From Pseudomonadota bacterium (GTDB taxonomy: Bacteria; Myxococcota; UBA9042; PHBI01): a stretch of DNA of 8,077 nt. Position numbers and translations under genes: made by a program. The stretch's first letter is position 1, and the number at the start of each line of letters is the position of its first letter. The stretch is from NCBI GenBank assembly GCA_005772945.1, contig SXIE01000098.1, forward strand, positions 1 through 8,077, given 5' to 3'. The notes below the pieces were generated by a model. That model saw only the letters and a program-made list of their open reading frames with translations. It did not search any database and was not told where the DNA came from. Of the stretch, positions 1-6,284 are shown in pieces.

Positions 1-330
1 CAGCGGCAGCGCGTGGCGATCGCGCGGGCGCTCGTGTCGTCACCCGCGATCGTTTTGGCGGACGAGCCGACGGCGAACCTCGACTCCGAAACGGGGCGGC
101 AGATCCTCGACCTCATGCACGAGATGAATCGGGTCGAGCACACGACCTTCCTGTTTTCGACGCACGATCCGCAGGTCATGAGCTACGCCGAGCGCGTCAT
201 CCGCATCAGCGACGGGCGCATCGTGGACGACGGGCGCGGGGCGGCGCCGGTGGCCGGGTCGGGGGCGGTGGTCGGGTCGGTGGCGCCCGCGCCCACGACC
301 ACGCCCACGACCACGAGCGTGACGGCGTGA
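1..330 (+). CDS. ABC transporter ATP-binding protein, LolD/MacB type, 3' part only
   Basis: This is the C-terminal 109 residues of an ABC ATPase; the 5' part, with Walker A and most of the signature motif, lies outside the window. The frame opens with QRQRVAIARAL, the stretch that directly follows the LSGGQ signature. Walker B is IVLADEP (residues 17-23, with D21 and catalytic E22), the D-loop is ANLD (25-28) and the H-loop histidine is H55 in STHD. These are typical of the LolD/MacB/FtsE branch, which powers FtsX-fold permeases from the cytoplasmic side by ATP hydrolysis. The two genes that follow are such permeases, which supports the assignment. The last 30 or so residues, after the normal domain end near ISDGRIVDDG, form an Ala/Pro/Thr-rich tail that is unusual for this family. 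ATP-binding role is firm; LolD versus MacB-type cannot be settled from the fragment. Confidence 0.93.
   Translation, partial: QRQRVAIARALVSSPAIVLADEPTANLDSETGRQILDLMHEMNRVEHTTFLFSTHDPQVMSYAERVIRISDGRIVDDGRGAAPVAGSGAVVGSVAPAPTTTPTTTSVTA
290..315 (+). repeat. 12-bp tandem repeat (two copies plus two bases) at the end of the ATPase gene
   Basis: The 12-mer CGCCCACGACCA occurs twice back to back (290-301 and 302-313), followed by CG. In frame it encodes PTTT-PTTT in the C-terminal tail of the ATPase. A heptamer upstream, GTGGTCG at 268-274, is the exact reverse complement of CGACCAC at 296-302 and again at 308-314, so the transcript could form alternative hairpins here. Function, if any, is unknown; slippage in a low-complexity linker is the simplest explanation. 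Confidence 0.7.
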
Positions 331-333
331 GGG
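329..333 (+). promoter_or_regulatory. Ribosome binding site supporting the TTG start of the large permease
   Basis: GAGGG overlaps the TGA stop of the ATPase gene and lies four bases before the TTG at 338. No ATG or GTG in the same frame sits nearby, and the encoded N-terminus (MNGVLLRLALRNLRLHWVRT) is what FtsX-type permeases normally show, so this site decides for the TTG start. The arrangement suggests translation coupled to the ATPase. Confidence 0.6.
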
Positions 334-337
334 CGAC

Positions 338-2419
338 TTGAACGGCGTCCTACTTCGATTGGCGCTGCGCAACCTGCGGCTGCACTGGGTGCGGACGCTG
401 ATCGTCGGCGTGCTGCTGGCGCTCGGGGCGTTTCTCATCGTCGTCGGGCAGGCGACGCTCGACGCGATCCACGACGGCATGCGGCGCAGTGTGGTGCAGA
501 GCCTGTCGGGCGATCTGCAGGTGTATTCGTCGGACGCCAAGGACAAGCTCGAGCTGTACCAGTCGCTGGCGTTGGCGGCGCCGGATCTGGGGCAGATCGA
601 CGACTTCGCGCGGCTCAAGGAGGTCGTGTCGGCGGTGCCGAACGTGCGCGCCGTGGTGCCGATGGGGGTGAACCATTCGGTGCTGACCGGCGGGAGTACG
701 ATCGAGAACAAGCTGGCCGAGCTGCGGCGCGCGGTGAACGAGGGGGCCAAGGAGCGCGTGGGGCCGCTGGTGGCGCACGTCAGGCAGTTATGCCGCGGGC
801 TGGTGGCGGAGCTCGACAAGCTCTCGGCGGTCGCGTCGGACACCAAGGAGGTCGCCGTACAGCGTGCCGATCTCGCCAAGGCCAATGGCGACGCCTTCTG
901 GGCGGAGTTCGAGGCACAGCCGCTCGACGCGCTCGAGTTTCTCGAGAACCGCGTGGCGCCGCTGGCGCTGCAGTCGGGGTTCTACATCGTCAGTTACGTC
1001 GGGACGGATCTGCAGGCCTTCGCGGCGAACTTCGGTCTCTTCGAGATCGTGTCGGGGACGATGCCGCCGCCCGGCGAGCGCGGGTTTCTGTTCAACACGA
1101 CGCGCTACGAGCGCTTCATCAAGCATCGCACGGCGCGGCGTCTCGACGAACTCAAGGAGGCGATCGAGACCGAAGGGCGGCACATCGCGGGCGACGTCGA
1201 GCTGGCGCGCATGGTCAAGCGCAACGTCGAGCAGGTCACGCAGATCACCGAGCAGCTCGATCCGACGAGCGAGATCCCCGTGCGTGCCGCATTGCAGGCG
1301 GAGTTGAAGAGCGCGGAGCCGGACGTCGCGAAGTTGCTCGGGGCGTTCCTCGCGACCGACGACAGCAACTTCGCGCGGCGCTACCAGCTCTTCTACGAGG
1401 TGATCGCGCCGCGCATCCGGCTCTATGCGTTTGGGGTCGGCGACACGCTCACGCTCTATGGGCAGACGAAGTCCGGGTACCCGCGGGCGGTGAACGTGAA
1501 GGTCTGGGGGGTGTACAAGCTGAAGGGGCTCGACAAGTCGATGCTCGCGGGGGCCTACAACCTCATGGATCTCATGACGTTTCGTGACCTCTATGGGCTT
1601 TCCAACGCGGTGTCGGCGGTGGAGATCGACGCGCTCAAGATCAAATCGGGGATCCACCAGGTGGACCGCGCGGGCGCCGAGGACGCGCTCTTCGGGGACG
1701 ACGCCGCGGTGACGGTCAAGGGGGAGGGCAAGGCGTTCGACGAGGCGGCCGGCCACGACTTGGTGGGCCTGCGACGCGCGGCCGAGGCGGCGCTGCGCGC
1801 GCCGTTCACGCAGGCGCAGCTCGAGGCCGGACCGGTGCCGAATGCGGCGATCTTCGTAAAAGACGCGTCGAATCTGCCCGAGGCGGCCAAGACGATCCGC
1901 GCCGCGACTGATGCCGCGGGGCTGCATGCGCAGGTCGCGACCTGGGATGAGGCGCAGGGCAAGCTCGTGAGCGGGATCTCGGTCGGCATCACGGTCGTGC
2001 TGATGGGCGGCATCGTCATCGTGTTCCTGCTCGCGCTCATCGTGATCGTGAATGCGCTGCTGATGGCGACGAGCGAGCGCTTGCGCGAAATCGGCACGAT
2101 TCGGGCGATCGGCGCGCAGCGCGGGTTCGTCGTGCGCATGCTGGCGATCGAGGCGATCGTGATGGCGGGGCTGTTCGGTGGCCTGGGCCTCTTGGTGGGC
2201 GCAGGGCTGGTGAGCGCCGCGGGGCGCGCGGGGATCCCGGCGACGTCGGACATGCAGTACTTCATCTATGGAGGGGACAAGCTCTATCCGGCGCTCTCGG
2301 GCGGGCACGTCCTGACGGCGCTCGCCGTCATCGGGTTCGTCACGGTCGTCGCGAGCCTCATTCCGGCGTTGATGGCGGCGCGCATTCAGCCTGTGACTGC
2401 GATGCAGGCGAAGGAGTAG
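338..2419 (+). CDS. ABC transporter permease, FtsX/MacB fold (LolC/LolE-like), with enlarged periplasmic domain
   Basis: This 693-residue inner-membrane protein has the four-helix layout of FtsX-fold permeases: one membrane segment near residues 20-42, a large periplasmic domain, and three more near 548-577, 603-628 and 658-682. The family signature REIGTIRAIGAQRG begins at residue 583, just after the second helix, where the ATPase couples. LolC/LolE-type proteins are about 400 residues, so this one carries nearly 300 extra. The extra length lies mainly in two charged, Ala/Glu/Leu-rich stretches that look helical (about 121-212 and 256-360), inserted in the MacB-like periplasmic domain. The flanking beta-type segments (FYIVSYVGTDLQAF at 215-228; VGDTLTLYGQ at 367-376) are recognisable. 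It starts with TTG, eight bases after the ATPase stop. It probably pairs with the next gene product as a heterodimer. Cargo is unknown. Confidence 0.92.
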   Translation: MNGVLLRLALRNLRLHWVRTLIVGVLLALGAFLIVVGQATLDAIHDGMRRSVVQSLSGDLQVYSSDAKDKLELYQSLALAAPDLGQIDDFARLKEVVSAVPNVRAVVPMGVNHSVLTGGSTIENKLAELRRAVNEGAKERVGPLVAHVRQLCRGLVAELDKLSAVASDTKEVAVQRADLAKANGDAFWAEFEAQPLDALEFLENRVAPLALQSGFYIVSYVGTDLQAFAANFGLFEIVSGTMPPPGERGFLFNTTRYERFIKHRTARRLDELKEAIETEGRHIAGDVELARMVKRNVEQVTQITEQLDPTSEIPVRAALQAELKSAEPDVAKLLGAFLATDDSNFARRYQLFYEVIAPRIRLYAFGVGDTLTLYGQTKSGYPRAVNVKVWGVYKLKGLDKSMLAGAYNLMDLMTFRDLYGLSNAVSAVEIDALKIKSGIHQVDRAGAEDALFGDDAAVTVKGEGKAFDEAAGHDLVGLRRAAEAALRAPFTQAQLEAGPVPNAAIFVKDASNLPEAAKTIRAATDAAGLHAQVATWDEAQGKLVSGISVGITVVLMGGIVIVFLLALIVIVNALLMATSERLREIGTIRAIGAQRGFVVRMLAIEAIVMAGLFGGLGLLVGAGLVSAAGRAGIPATSDMQYFIYGGDKLYPALSGGHVLTALAVIGFVTVVASLIPALMAARIQPVTAMQAKE
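2411..2416 (+). promoter_or_regulatory. Ribosome binding site for the second permease
   Basis: AAGGAG occupies the last codons of the first permease gene and ends seven bases before the ATG at 2424, an ideal distance. Because it is inside the upstream reading frame, the two permeases are likely made together in similar amounts, as expected for a heterodimer. Confidence 0.75.
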
Positions 2420-2423
2420 GGGC

Positions 2424-3734
2424 ATGTCGATCCGCATCCTGCTCATCGCCCTGCGCAACATCTTCGCGCAACGCCGGCGCAGCCTGCTGTTGGGGAGCGC
2501 CATCGCGTTCGTCACGTACCTGCTCGTGGCGCTGATGGCGTTCTCGCGCGGGCTGCAGGACAACATGCTCGAGAGCGCCACCACGCTGGCGTCGGGGCAC
2601 ATCAACGTCGGCGGTTTCTACAAGGTCTCGGTCGGCGTCGCGCGGCCGATTGTGGTCGACTACGCCAAGGTCGAGGCCGCCGTGCGCGCCGCGAGCCCGC
2701 ATATCACGCACATCTCGCGGCGCTCGCGCGGGGGCTTCGACCGGGTGACGAGCGAGCGGCGATCGCTGATGAACGCGATCAACGGGATCGACGTCGGGAC
2801 CGATCGGCAGCTCAGTCAGCGGCTCGAGATGGCGTCGGGAAGCCTCGATGCGCTGAAGGAGCCCGGCACGGTGCTGGTGTTCCAGCGCCAGGCGACGGAT
2901 CTCAACGTGGCGGTCGGCGATATGTTGACCATCACGGGGCTCACGGCGCGCGGGGTCCGCAACCGCGCGGACGTGCGGGTCGGCGCGATCGCGAAGGACA
3001 TGGGCGGCCTCTCGCAGATCATGACGTTCTTGCCGACGCAGACGCTCAACGAGCTCTACGAGCTGCGCGCCGAGAACACCGGCGTCTTGATGGTCTTTCT
3101 CGACGATCGCGACCTCGCCGCCGAGGTGGCCGGCCAGCTGCGCGAGACCCTGCGGGCGGCCGGCTACGAGGTCATGGAGCCCGAGGATAAGCCGTTCTGG
3201 CAGAAGCAGCAGACGGTCGAGCGCGAGGATTGGACCGGGCAGCGGCTCGATGTGTCGACCTGGCGCGACGAGATGGGAGACCTCGCGAAGATCGTCGACA
3301 CGCTCGACTTCGTGGCGTTCGCCTTCACGTTTGTGCTGATGTGCGTGATTGTCATAGGACTCTGGAACACGTTCTTCATGGTCGTGCGCGAGCGGACGCC
3401 GGAGATCGGGGCGCTGAGGGCCATCGGAATGTCGCGCGGGAGGGTCCGGTTCATGGTGCTCGCCGAGGCGGGTCTTTTGGCGTTGATGGCGTCGACGACG
3501 GGCGCGCTGCTTGCGGTCGTGACGGTCGCGATCGTGAACGGTGCCGACATCGCGGTCGCCGATCCGCAGCTGCAGTTCGTCTTGATGAGTGACCGCTTCA
3601 CGCTGGGGATCGACCCCTCGAAGGTCGTGACCTCGGTGCTCGGCATCGTGTGGTTCGCGGGGCTGGCGGCGTTGTGGCCGGCGTATCGGGCGTCGCGCGT
3701 GCAGCCTGGCAAGGCGATGGGGCACGCGACGTAG
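2424..3734 (+). CDS. ABC transporter permease, FtsX/MacB fold (LolC/LolE-like)
   Basis: This 436-residue protein has the normal size for a LolC/LolE/MacB-type permease subunit. The N-terminus MSIRILLIALRNIFAQRRRS leads into a first membrane helix near residues 20-41. A periplasmic domain follows (about 42-290), then three helices near 294-321, 343-371 and 401-421. The signature RERTPEIGALRAIGMSRG begins at residue 322, after the second helix. The C-terminus shows the usual WPAYRASRVQPGKAM ending (418-432), which matches the IPALMAARIQPVTAM ending of the first permease. The gene starts four bases after the previous stop. It is predicted to form the inner-membrane transport unit with the 693-residue permease and the ATPase, acting as a mechanotransmitter on periplasmic or outer-leaflet cargo rather than as a channel; that mechanism is family knowledge. 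Confidence 0.93.
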   Translation: MSIRILLIALRNIFAQRRRSLLLGSAIAFVTYLLVALMAFSRGLQDNMLESATTLASGHINVGGFYKVSVGVARPIVVDYAKVEAAVRAASPHITHISRRSRGGFDRVTSERRSLMNAINGIDVGTDRQLSQRLEMASGSLDALKEPGTVLVFQRQATDLNVAVGDMLTITGLTARGVRNRADVRVGAIAKDMGGLSQIMTFLPTQTLNELYELRAENTGVLMVFLDDRDLAAEVAGQLRETLRAAGYEVMEPEDKPFWQKQQTVEREDWTGQRLDVSTWRDEMGDLAKIVDTLDFVAFAFTFVLMCVIVIGLWNTFFMVVRERTPEIGALRAIGMSRGRVRFMVLAEAGLLALMASTTGALLAVVTVAIVNGADIAVADPQLQFVLMSDRFTLGIDPSKVVTSVLGIVWFAGLAALWPAYRASRVQPGKAMGHAT

Positions 3735-3744
3735 GGATGGGGAT

Positions 3745-3753
3745 GGAGGAGGA
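3745..3753 (+). promoter_or_regulatory. Strong ribosome binding site before the GTG start of the LolA-like gene
   Basis: The purine run GGAGGAGGA ends three bases before the GTG at 3757 and offers several AGGAGG/GGAGG registers at 4-7 bases. It is the strongest Shine-Dalgarno match in the window and supports GTG 3757 over the in-frame ATG at 3775. It may give the periplasmic carrier a higher translation rate than the membrane parts, which is inference. Confidence 0.7.
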
Positions 3754-3756
3754 CAC

Positions 3757-4545
3757 GTGACAGTCGCAGCGAGGATGTTCTTGGGGATGCTCGTGGGCGT
3801 CGCGATGATCGGCGTCAGCGCGGGGCCTGCGCTCGCGCTGAGCGAGGACGAGATGCTCAAGATCGTCCAGGAGATCGACGCGCGCCAGAGGGCCGTCGGC
3901 GACTGGAAGGCGCACGCGTTCCTGCAGCAGAAGCAGAAGGACAAAGAGGACGTCGTCTACGAATCGGTGTTCTTCCGGCGCGGGGCCGACAAGAAGTTCA
4001 TGTTCTTGGTGCTCGCGCCCAAGACCGAGGCCGGGCAGGGGTACCTGCAGGTCGACGACAACCTGTGGATGTACTCGCCGCGCACGGGCAAGTGGGAGCG
4101 CGTGACCGAGCGCGACCGCATCATGGGGACCGACGGCCGGCGTCAGGACTTCGACGAGTCGCGGCTGGCCGACGAGTACACACCGTCGTTTCTTGGCGAT
4201 GGGCAGATCAAGAAGTACGCGACGTGGCGCATTCGACTCACGGTGAAGTCGGGCAAGGATGTGGCGTGGCCCATCATCGATCTCGAGATCGACAAGGCGT
4301 CCGGCAACGTGCTCAAGCGGCAGGAGTTCTCGCTGAGCGACAAGCTCATGCGCACGACGATGTATCCGCGCTGGGTGCAGGTGAAAGACCCGAGCGGCAA
4401 GGATGTCTGGTACCCCGAGCAGATCTACCTTTTCGACGAGGTCGAGAAGGGGAACCAGTCGATCGTCAAGATCGACGCGGTGGATCTCTCGGCGCTGCCG
4501 AAGAACATCTTCACGAAGGCCTGGCTCGAGTCCAAGAGTCGCTGA
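3757..4545 (+). CDS. Secreted LolA-like protein (outer-membrane lipoprotein-sorting family)
   Basis: The product is 262 residues with a Sec signal peptide: R6, hydrophobic core about 7-22, and a likely cut after ALA at 25-27. The mature part resembles the LolA-like beta-fold family often annotated as outer membrane lipoprotein-sorting protein (COG2834). Examples are GYLQVDDNLWMYSPRTGKW (95-113), where strand-forming, aromatic-rich segments alternate with charged turns; IDLEIDKASGNVLKRQEF (174-191); and the terminal NIFTKAWLES (250-259). Such proteins use a hydrophobic half-barrel to carry acyl chains across the periplasm. Members encoded beside MMPL or ABC exporters are distinct from housekeeping LolA, which is shorter (about 180 residues mature) and has no such neighbours. 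It lies 22 bases after the second permease and overlaps the next gene by one base. Role as the periplasmic carrier of this exporter is inferred. Confidence 0.85.
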   Translation: MTVAARMFLGMLVGVAMIGVSAGPALALSEDEMLKIVQEIDARQRAVGDWKAHAFLQQKQKDKEDVVYESVFFRRGADKKFMFLVLAPKTEAGQGYLQVDDNLWMYSPRTGKWERVTERDRIMGTDGRRQDFDESRLADEYTPSFLGDGQIKKYATWRIRLTVKSGKDVAWPIIDLEIDKASGNVLKRQEFSLSDKLMRTTMYPRWVQVKDPSGKDVWYPEQIYLFDEVEKGNQSIVKIDAVDLSALPKNIFTKAWLESKSR

Positions 4546-5954
4546 TGCGAGGGTCGCGACGCGCGTCGGTCGTGGTGTGTCTCGGGCTGGTCGGGCTTTG
4601 CACCGCTGTGCGCGCCGCGGAGCCAGAGCCCGCTGCGCCGAGTCGCGACGACGTCTTCGACACGGCGCCGGAGCCCGCTGCGCCGAGTCGTGACGACGTC
4701 TTCGACACGGCGCCCAAGCCCATCGTCATCCGCGAGGACCCGCTCGCGATCGGCGGGCTGCTCTACCTGCGCCTCGCGACCGTCCTGTCGGATCGCGGCG
4801 CCGCCGGCGACCAGCGGATCTCGATGCCGAACCTCTTCGACATGTACCTCGACGCGCGTCCCGAAGACCGCGTGCGCGGGTTCGTGTCGGGGCGTCTCAC
4901 GTACGATCCGACGATTGCATCTGGCGACAAGGGTATGCTCGGGCAGGATGTGAACGCGCTTCACATCCGCCTCGACCAGCTCTGGTTGAAGACCGACATC
5001 GCGCGCGCCGTGTTCCTGACGATCGGGCAGGAGCGCATCAAATGGGGCGCCACGCGCCTTTGGAACCCCACCGACTTCGTGAACGCGAGCCGCAAGGATC
5101 CGCTCGCGCTCTTCGACGAGCGCACCGGCGTGCCGATGCTGAAGGTCCACGTCCCGATCGAGACGTGGAACCTCTACGGGATTCTCTTCTTCGGGGGCTT
5201 CGATCATCTCGACGAGGTGGCCGGCGCCGTGCGGCTCGAGATGGCCTTCCCCGCGACCGAAATCGGACTCTCGGCCGTCGTCGGCAAGGGCCGGAAGACC
5301 GGCGTCGGGCTCGACCTCTCGACCGCGATCGGGCCGCTCGATCTGACCGCGGAGCTCTCCGTGACCGACGAGACCGACACGCCCGAATACGCCGGCACCT
5401 TCAGCTTCGGGGCCGACAATACGTTCGACCCCGCGACCGCCGAGCTACCGACCAGCAAGGCACGCGGCGCGTGGGTGCCGCGCGTGTCGGCCGGGCTGCA
5501 GTACGCGTTCAAGCCGAACGACGAGGACATCATGACGCTCGGCATCGAGTACTTCTGGAACCCGCTCGGCGTCGATGATCCGAGCCTCTATCCGTGGCTC
5601 GCGATCCAGGGCCAGCTGCAGCCGTTCTATGCCGGCCAGCACTACCTCGGCGCGGTCTTCATGGTGCCGCAGCCGGGTTGTTGGAACGACGTCACGTTCA
5701 CGCTCTCGCAGCTCGCGAACCTCTCGGATCTCTCGTTCGTGACGCGCCTCGACGTGTTGGCGAAGATCCACACGCGCCTCACGCTCGAGGGCTACGTTCA
5801 GGGCCACTATGGCCATCGCGGGGGCGAGTTCCGCTTCGCCATGCACGTGCCCGATCTCCCCGCCATTCCGGGCGTTCTCGAGGAGCCGATGGCAGCGTTC
5901 GACATCGCGGCGCCGGTTCTCACGCTCGGCGTCAACCTCCGGATCTCGCTTTAG
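4545..5954 (+). CDS. Predicted outer-membrane beta-barrel protein (porin/DUF1302-like)
   Basis: The ATG overlaps the stop of the LolA-like gene (TGATG), giving 469 residues; the frame is open further upstream but that part is antagonistic to the conserved LolA-like gene and has no signal peptide. A signal peptide covers about 1-24 (hydrophobic 8-22, cut near VRA-A). Next comes a duplicated 15-residue acidic linker (28-57). From about 70 on the protein alternates polar and hydrophobic residues with many Gly and aromatics, as in outer-membrane barrels. The segment IGQERIKWGATRLWNPTDFV (160-179) resembles the GQ..I.WG...NP.D signature of DUF1302-like and other large porin-type proteins. DUF1302-like genes commonly sit next to LolA-like and MMPL/ABC export genes, so the context agrees. 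The last residues are LRISL, not ending in the usual Phe/Trp. Exact family and barrel size are uncertain. Confidence 0.78.
   Translation: MRGSRRASVVVCLGLVGLCTAVRAAEPEPAAPSRDDVFDTAPEPAAPSRDDVFDTAPKPIVIREDPLAIGGLLYLRLATVLSDRGAAGDQRISMPNLFDMYLDARPEDRVRGFVSGRLTYDPTIASGDKGMLGQDVNALHIRLDQLWLKTDIARAVFLTIGQERIKWGATRLWNPTDFVNASRKDPLALFDERTGVPMLKVHVPIETWNLYGILFFGGFDHLDEVAGAVRLEMAFPATEIGLSAVVGKGRKTGVGLDLSTAIGPLDLTAELSVTDETDTPEYAGTFSFGADNTFDPATAELPTSKARGAWVPRVSAGLQYAFKPNDEDIMTLGIEYFWNPLGVDDPSLYPWLAIQGQLQPFYAGQHYLGAVFMVPQPGCWNDVTFTLSQLANLSDLSFVTRLDVLAKIHTRLTLEGYVQGHYGHRGGEFRFAMHVPDLPAIPGVLEEPMAAFDIAAPVLTLGVNLRISL
4626..4715 (+). repeat. Tandem duplication of a 45-bp unit in the outer-membrane protein gene
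   Basis: Copies at 4626-4670 and 4671-4715 differ at only two positions (C versus T at the 20th base, silent; G versus C at the last base, also silent). Each encodes EPAAPSRDDVFDTAP, so the protein has two identical 15-residue units at residues 28-57, directly after the signal peptide. The near identity at DNA level points to a recent, in-frame duplication. Confidence 0.9.
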
Positions 5955-5957
5955 GGA
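5953..5957 (+). promoter_or_regulatory. Ribosome binding site that fixes the xseB start
   Basis: AGGGA overlaps the TAG stop of the barrel gene and ends six bases before ATG 5964. A TTG at 5958 in the same frame would abut the site with no spacer, so ATG 5964 is the preferred start. Confidence 0.55.
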
Positions 5958-5963
5958 TTGCCC

Positions 5964-6284
5964 ATGGCCGCGCGCGCAACGTCTCCCCCTGCACCTCCGT
6001 CTGCCGAATCCTCACCCCCCGATGGGCCCCTGACCGAGGCCCGTTTCGAGGTCCTCGTGGCCGAGCTCGACGCCATTGTCACGCGCCTCGAGCGCGGTGA
6101 GGTTCCGCTGGATGCGGCGCTCGAAGCCTTCGAGCGCGGCATGGTCCTCGCGCGCAACGCGGGCGGACTCCTCGATCATGCCGAGGCCCGTCTGGCCATC
6201 CTGAGCGAGGACGCGCGTACGCGCGGAGGGACCCGCGAGACGCCGATGGCCTTCCCGTCGCGCGATAGCGGCGAATCCGAATGA
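5964..6284 (+). CDS. xseB: Exodeoxyribonuclease VII small subunit
   Basis: The 106-residue product contains the full XseB core at about 27-81: RFEVLVAELDAIVTRLERGE followed by VPLDAALEAFERGMVLARNA and a final LDHAEARLAIL helix. This is the two-helix coiled hairpin that binds the XseA catalytic subunit; exonuclease VII degrades single-stranded DNA to oligonucleotides in the cytoplasm. Most XseB proteins are about 70-85 residues. The extra length here is a Pro/Ser/Ala-rich N-terminal leader (1-22) and a charged C-terminal tail (82-106), both probably disordered. The gene begins nine bases after the barrel gene and its stop overlaps the tlyA start (ATGA). No xseA is seen in the window. The assignment is secure from the motif pattern. 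Confidence 0.93.
   Translation: MAARATSPPAPPSAESSPPDGPLTEARFEVLVAELDAIVTRLERGEVPLDAALEAFERGMVLARNAGGLLDHAEARLAILSEDARTRGGTRETPMAFPSRDSGESE

Noticed and set aside
790..1587. + strand open frame within the large permease, considered as evidence of a frameshift or a fused gene
   Set aside because: The permease frame is continuous with coding-like codon use throughout, and the alternative translation is Arg/Gly/Ala-rich with no motif.
788..2605. 605-codon open frame on the - strand opposite the large permease
   Set aside because: The translation is an Arg/His/Asp-rich shadow with no family motif, no ribosome site of note, and it runs antiparallel to a gene with clear FtsX-family signatures.
3735..3756. 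GGATGG direct repeat in the gap before the LolA-like gene as an operator
   Set aside because: The repeat is a by-product of a purine-rich Shine-Dalgarno region; no dyad symmetry or promoter accompanies it.
2358..3944. 528-codon open frame on the - strand across the second permease and the LolA-like gene
   Set aside because: Composition is Arg/His/Asp/Pro-rich without recognisable domains and it spans two well-supported + strand genes; typical of stop-poor high-G+C DNA.
4065..4544. Upstream extension of the barrel gene frame into the LolA-like gene
   Set aside because: The extra 160 residues are a frame-shifted shadow of the LolA-like gene; the signal peptide appears only when the start is ATG 4545.
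5958..5963. TTG start for xseB two codons upstream of ATG 5964
   Set aside because: The AGGGA site would have no spacer to TTG, while the ATG has six bases; ATG is also the stronger initiator.
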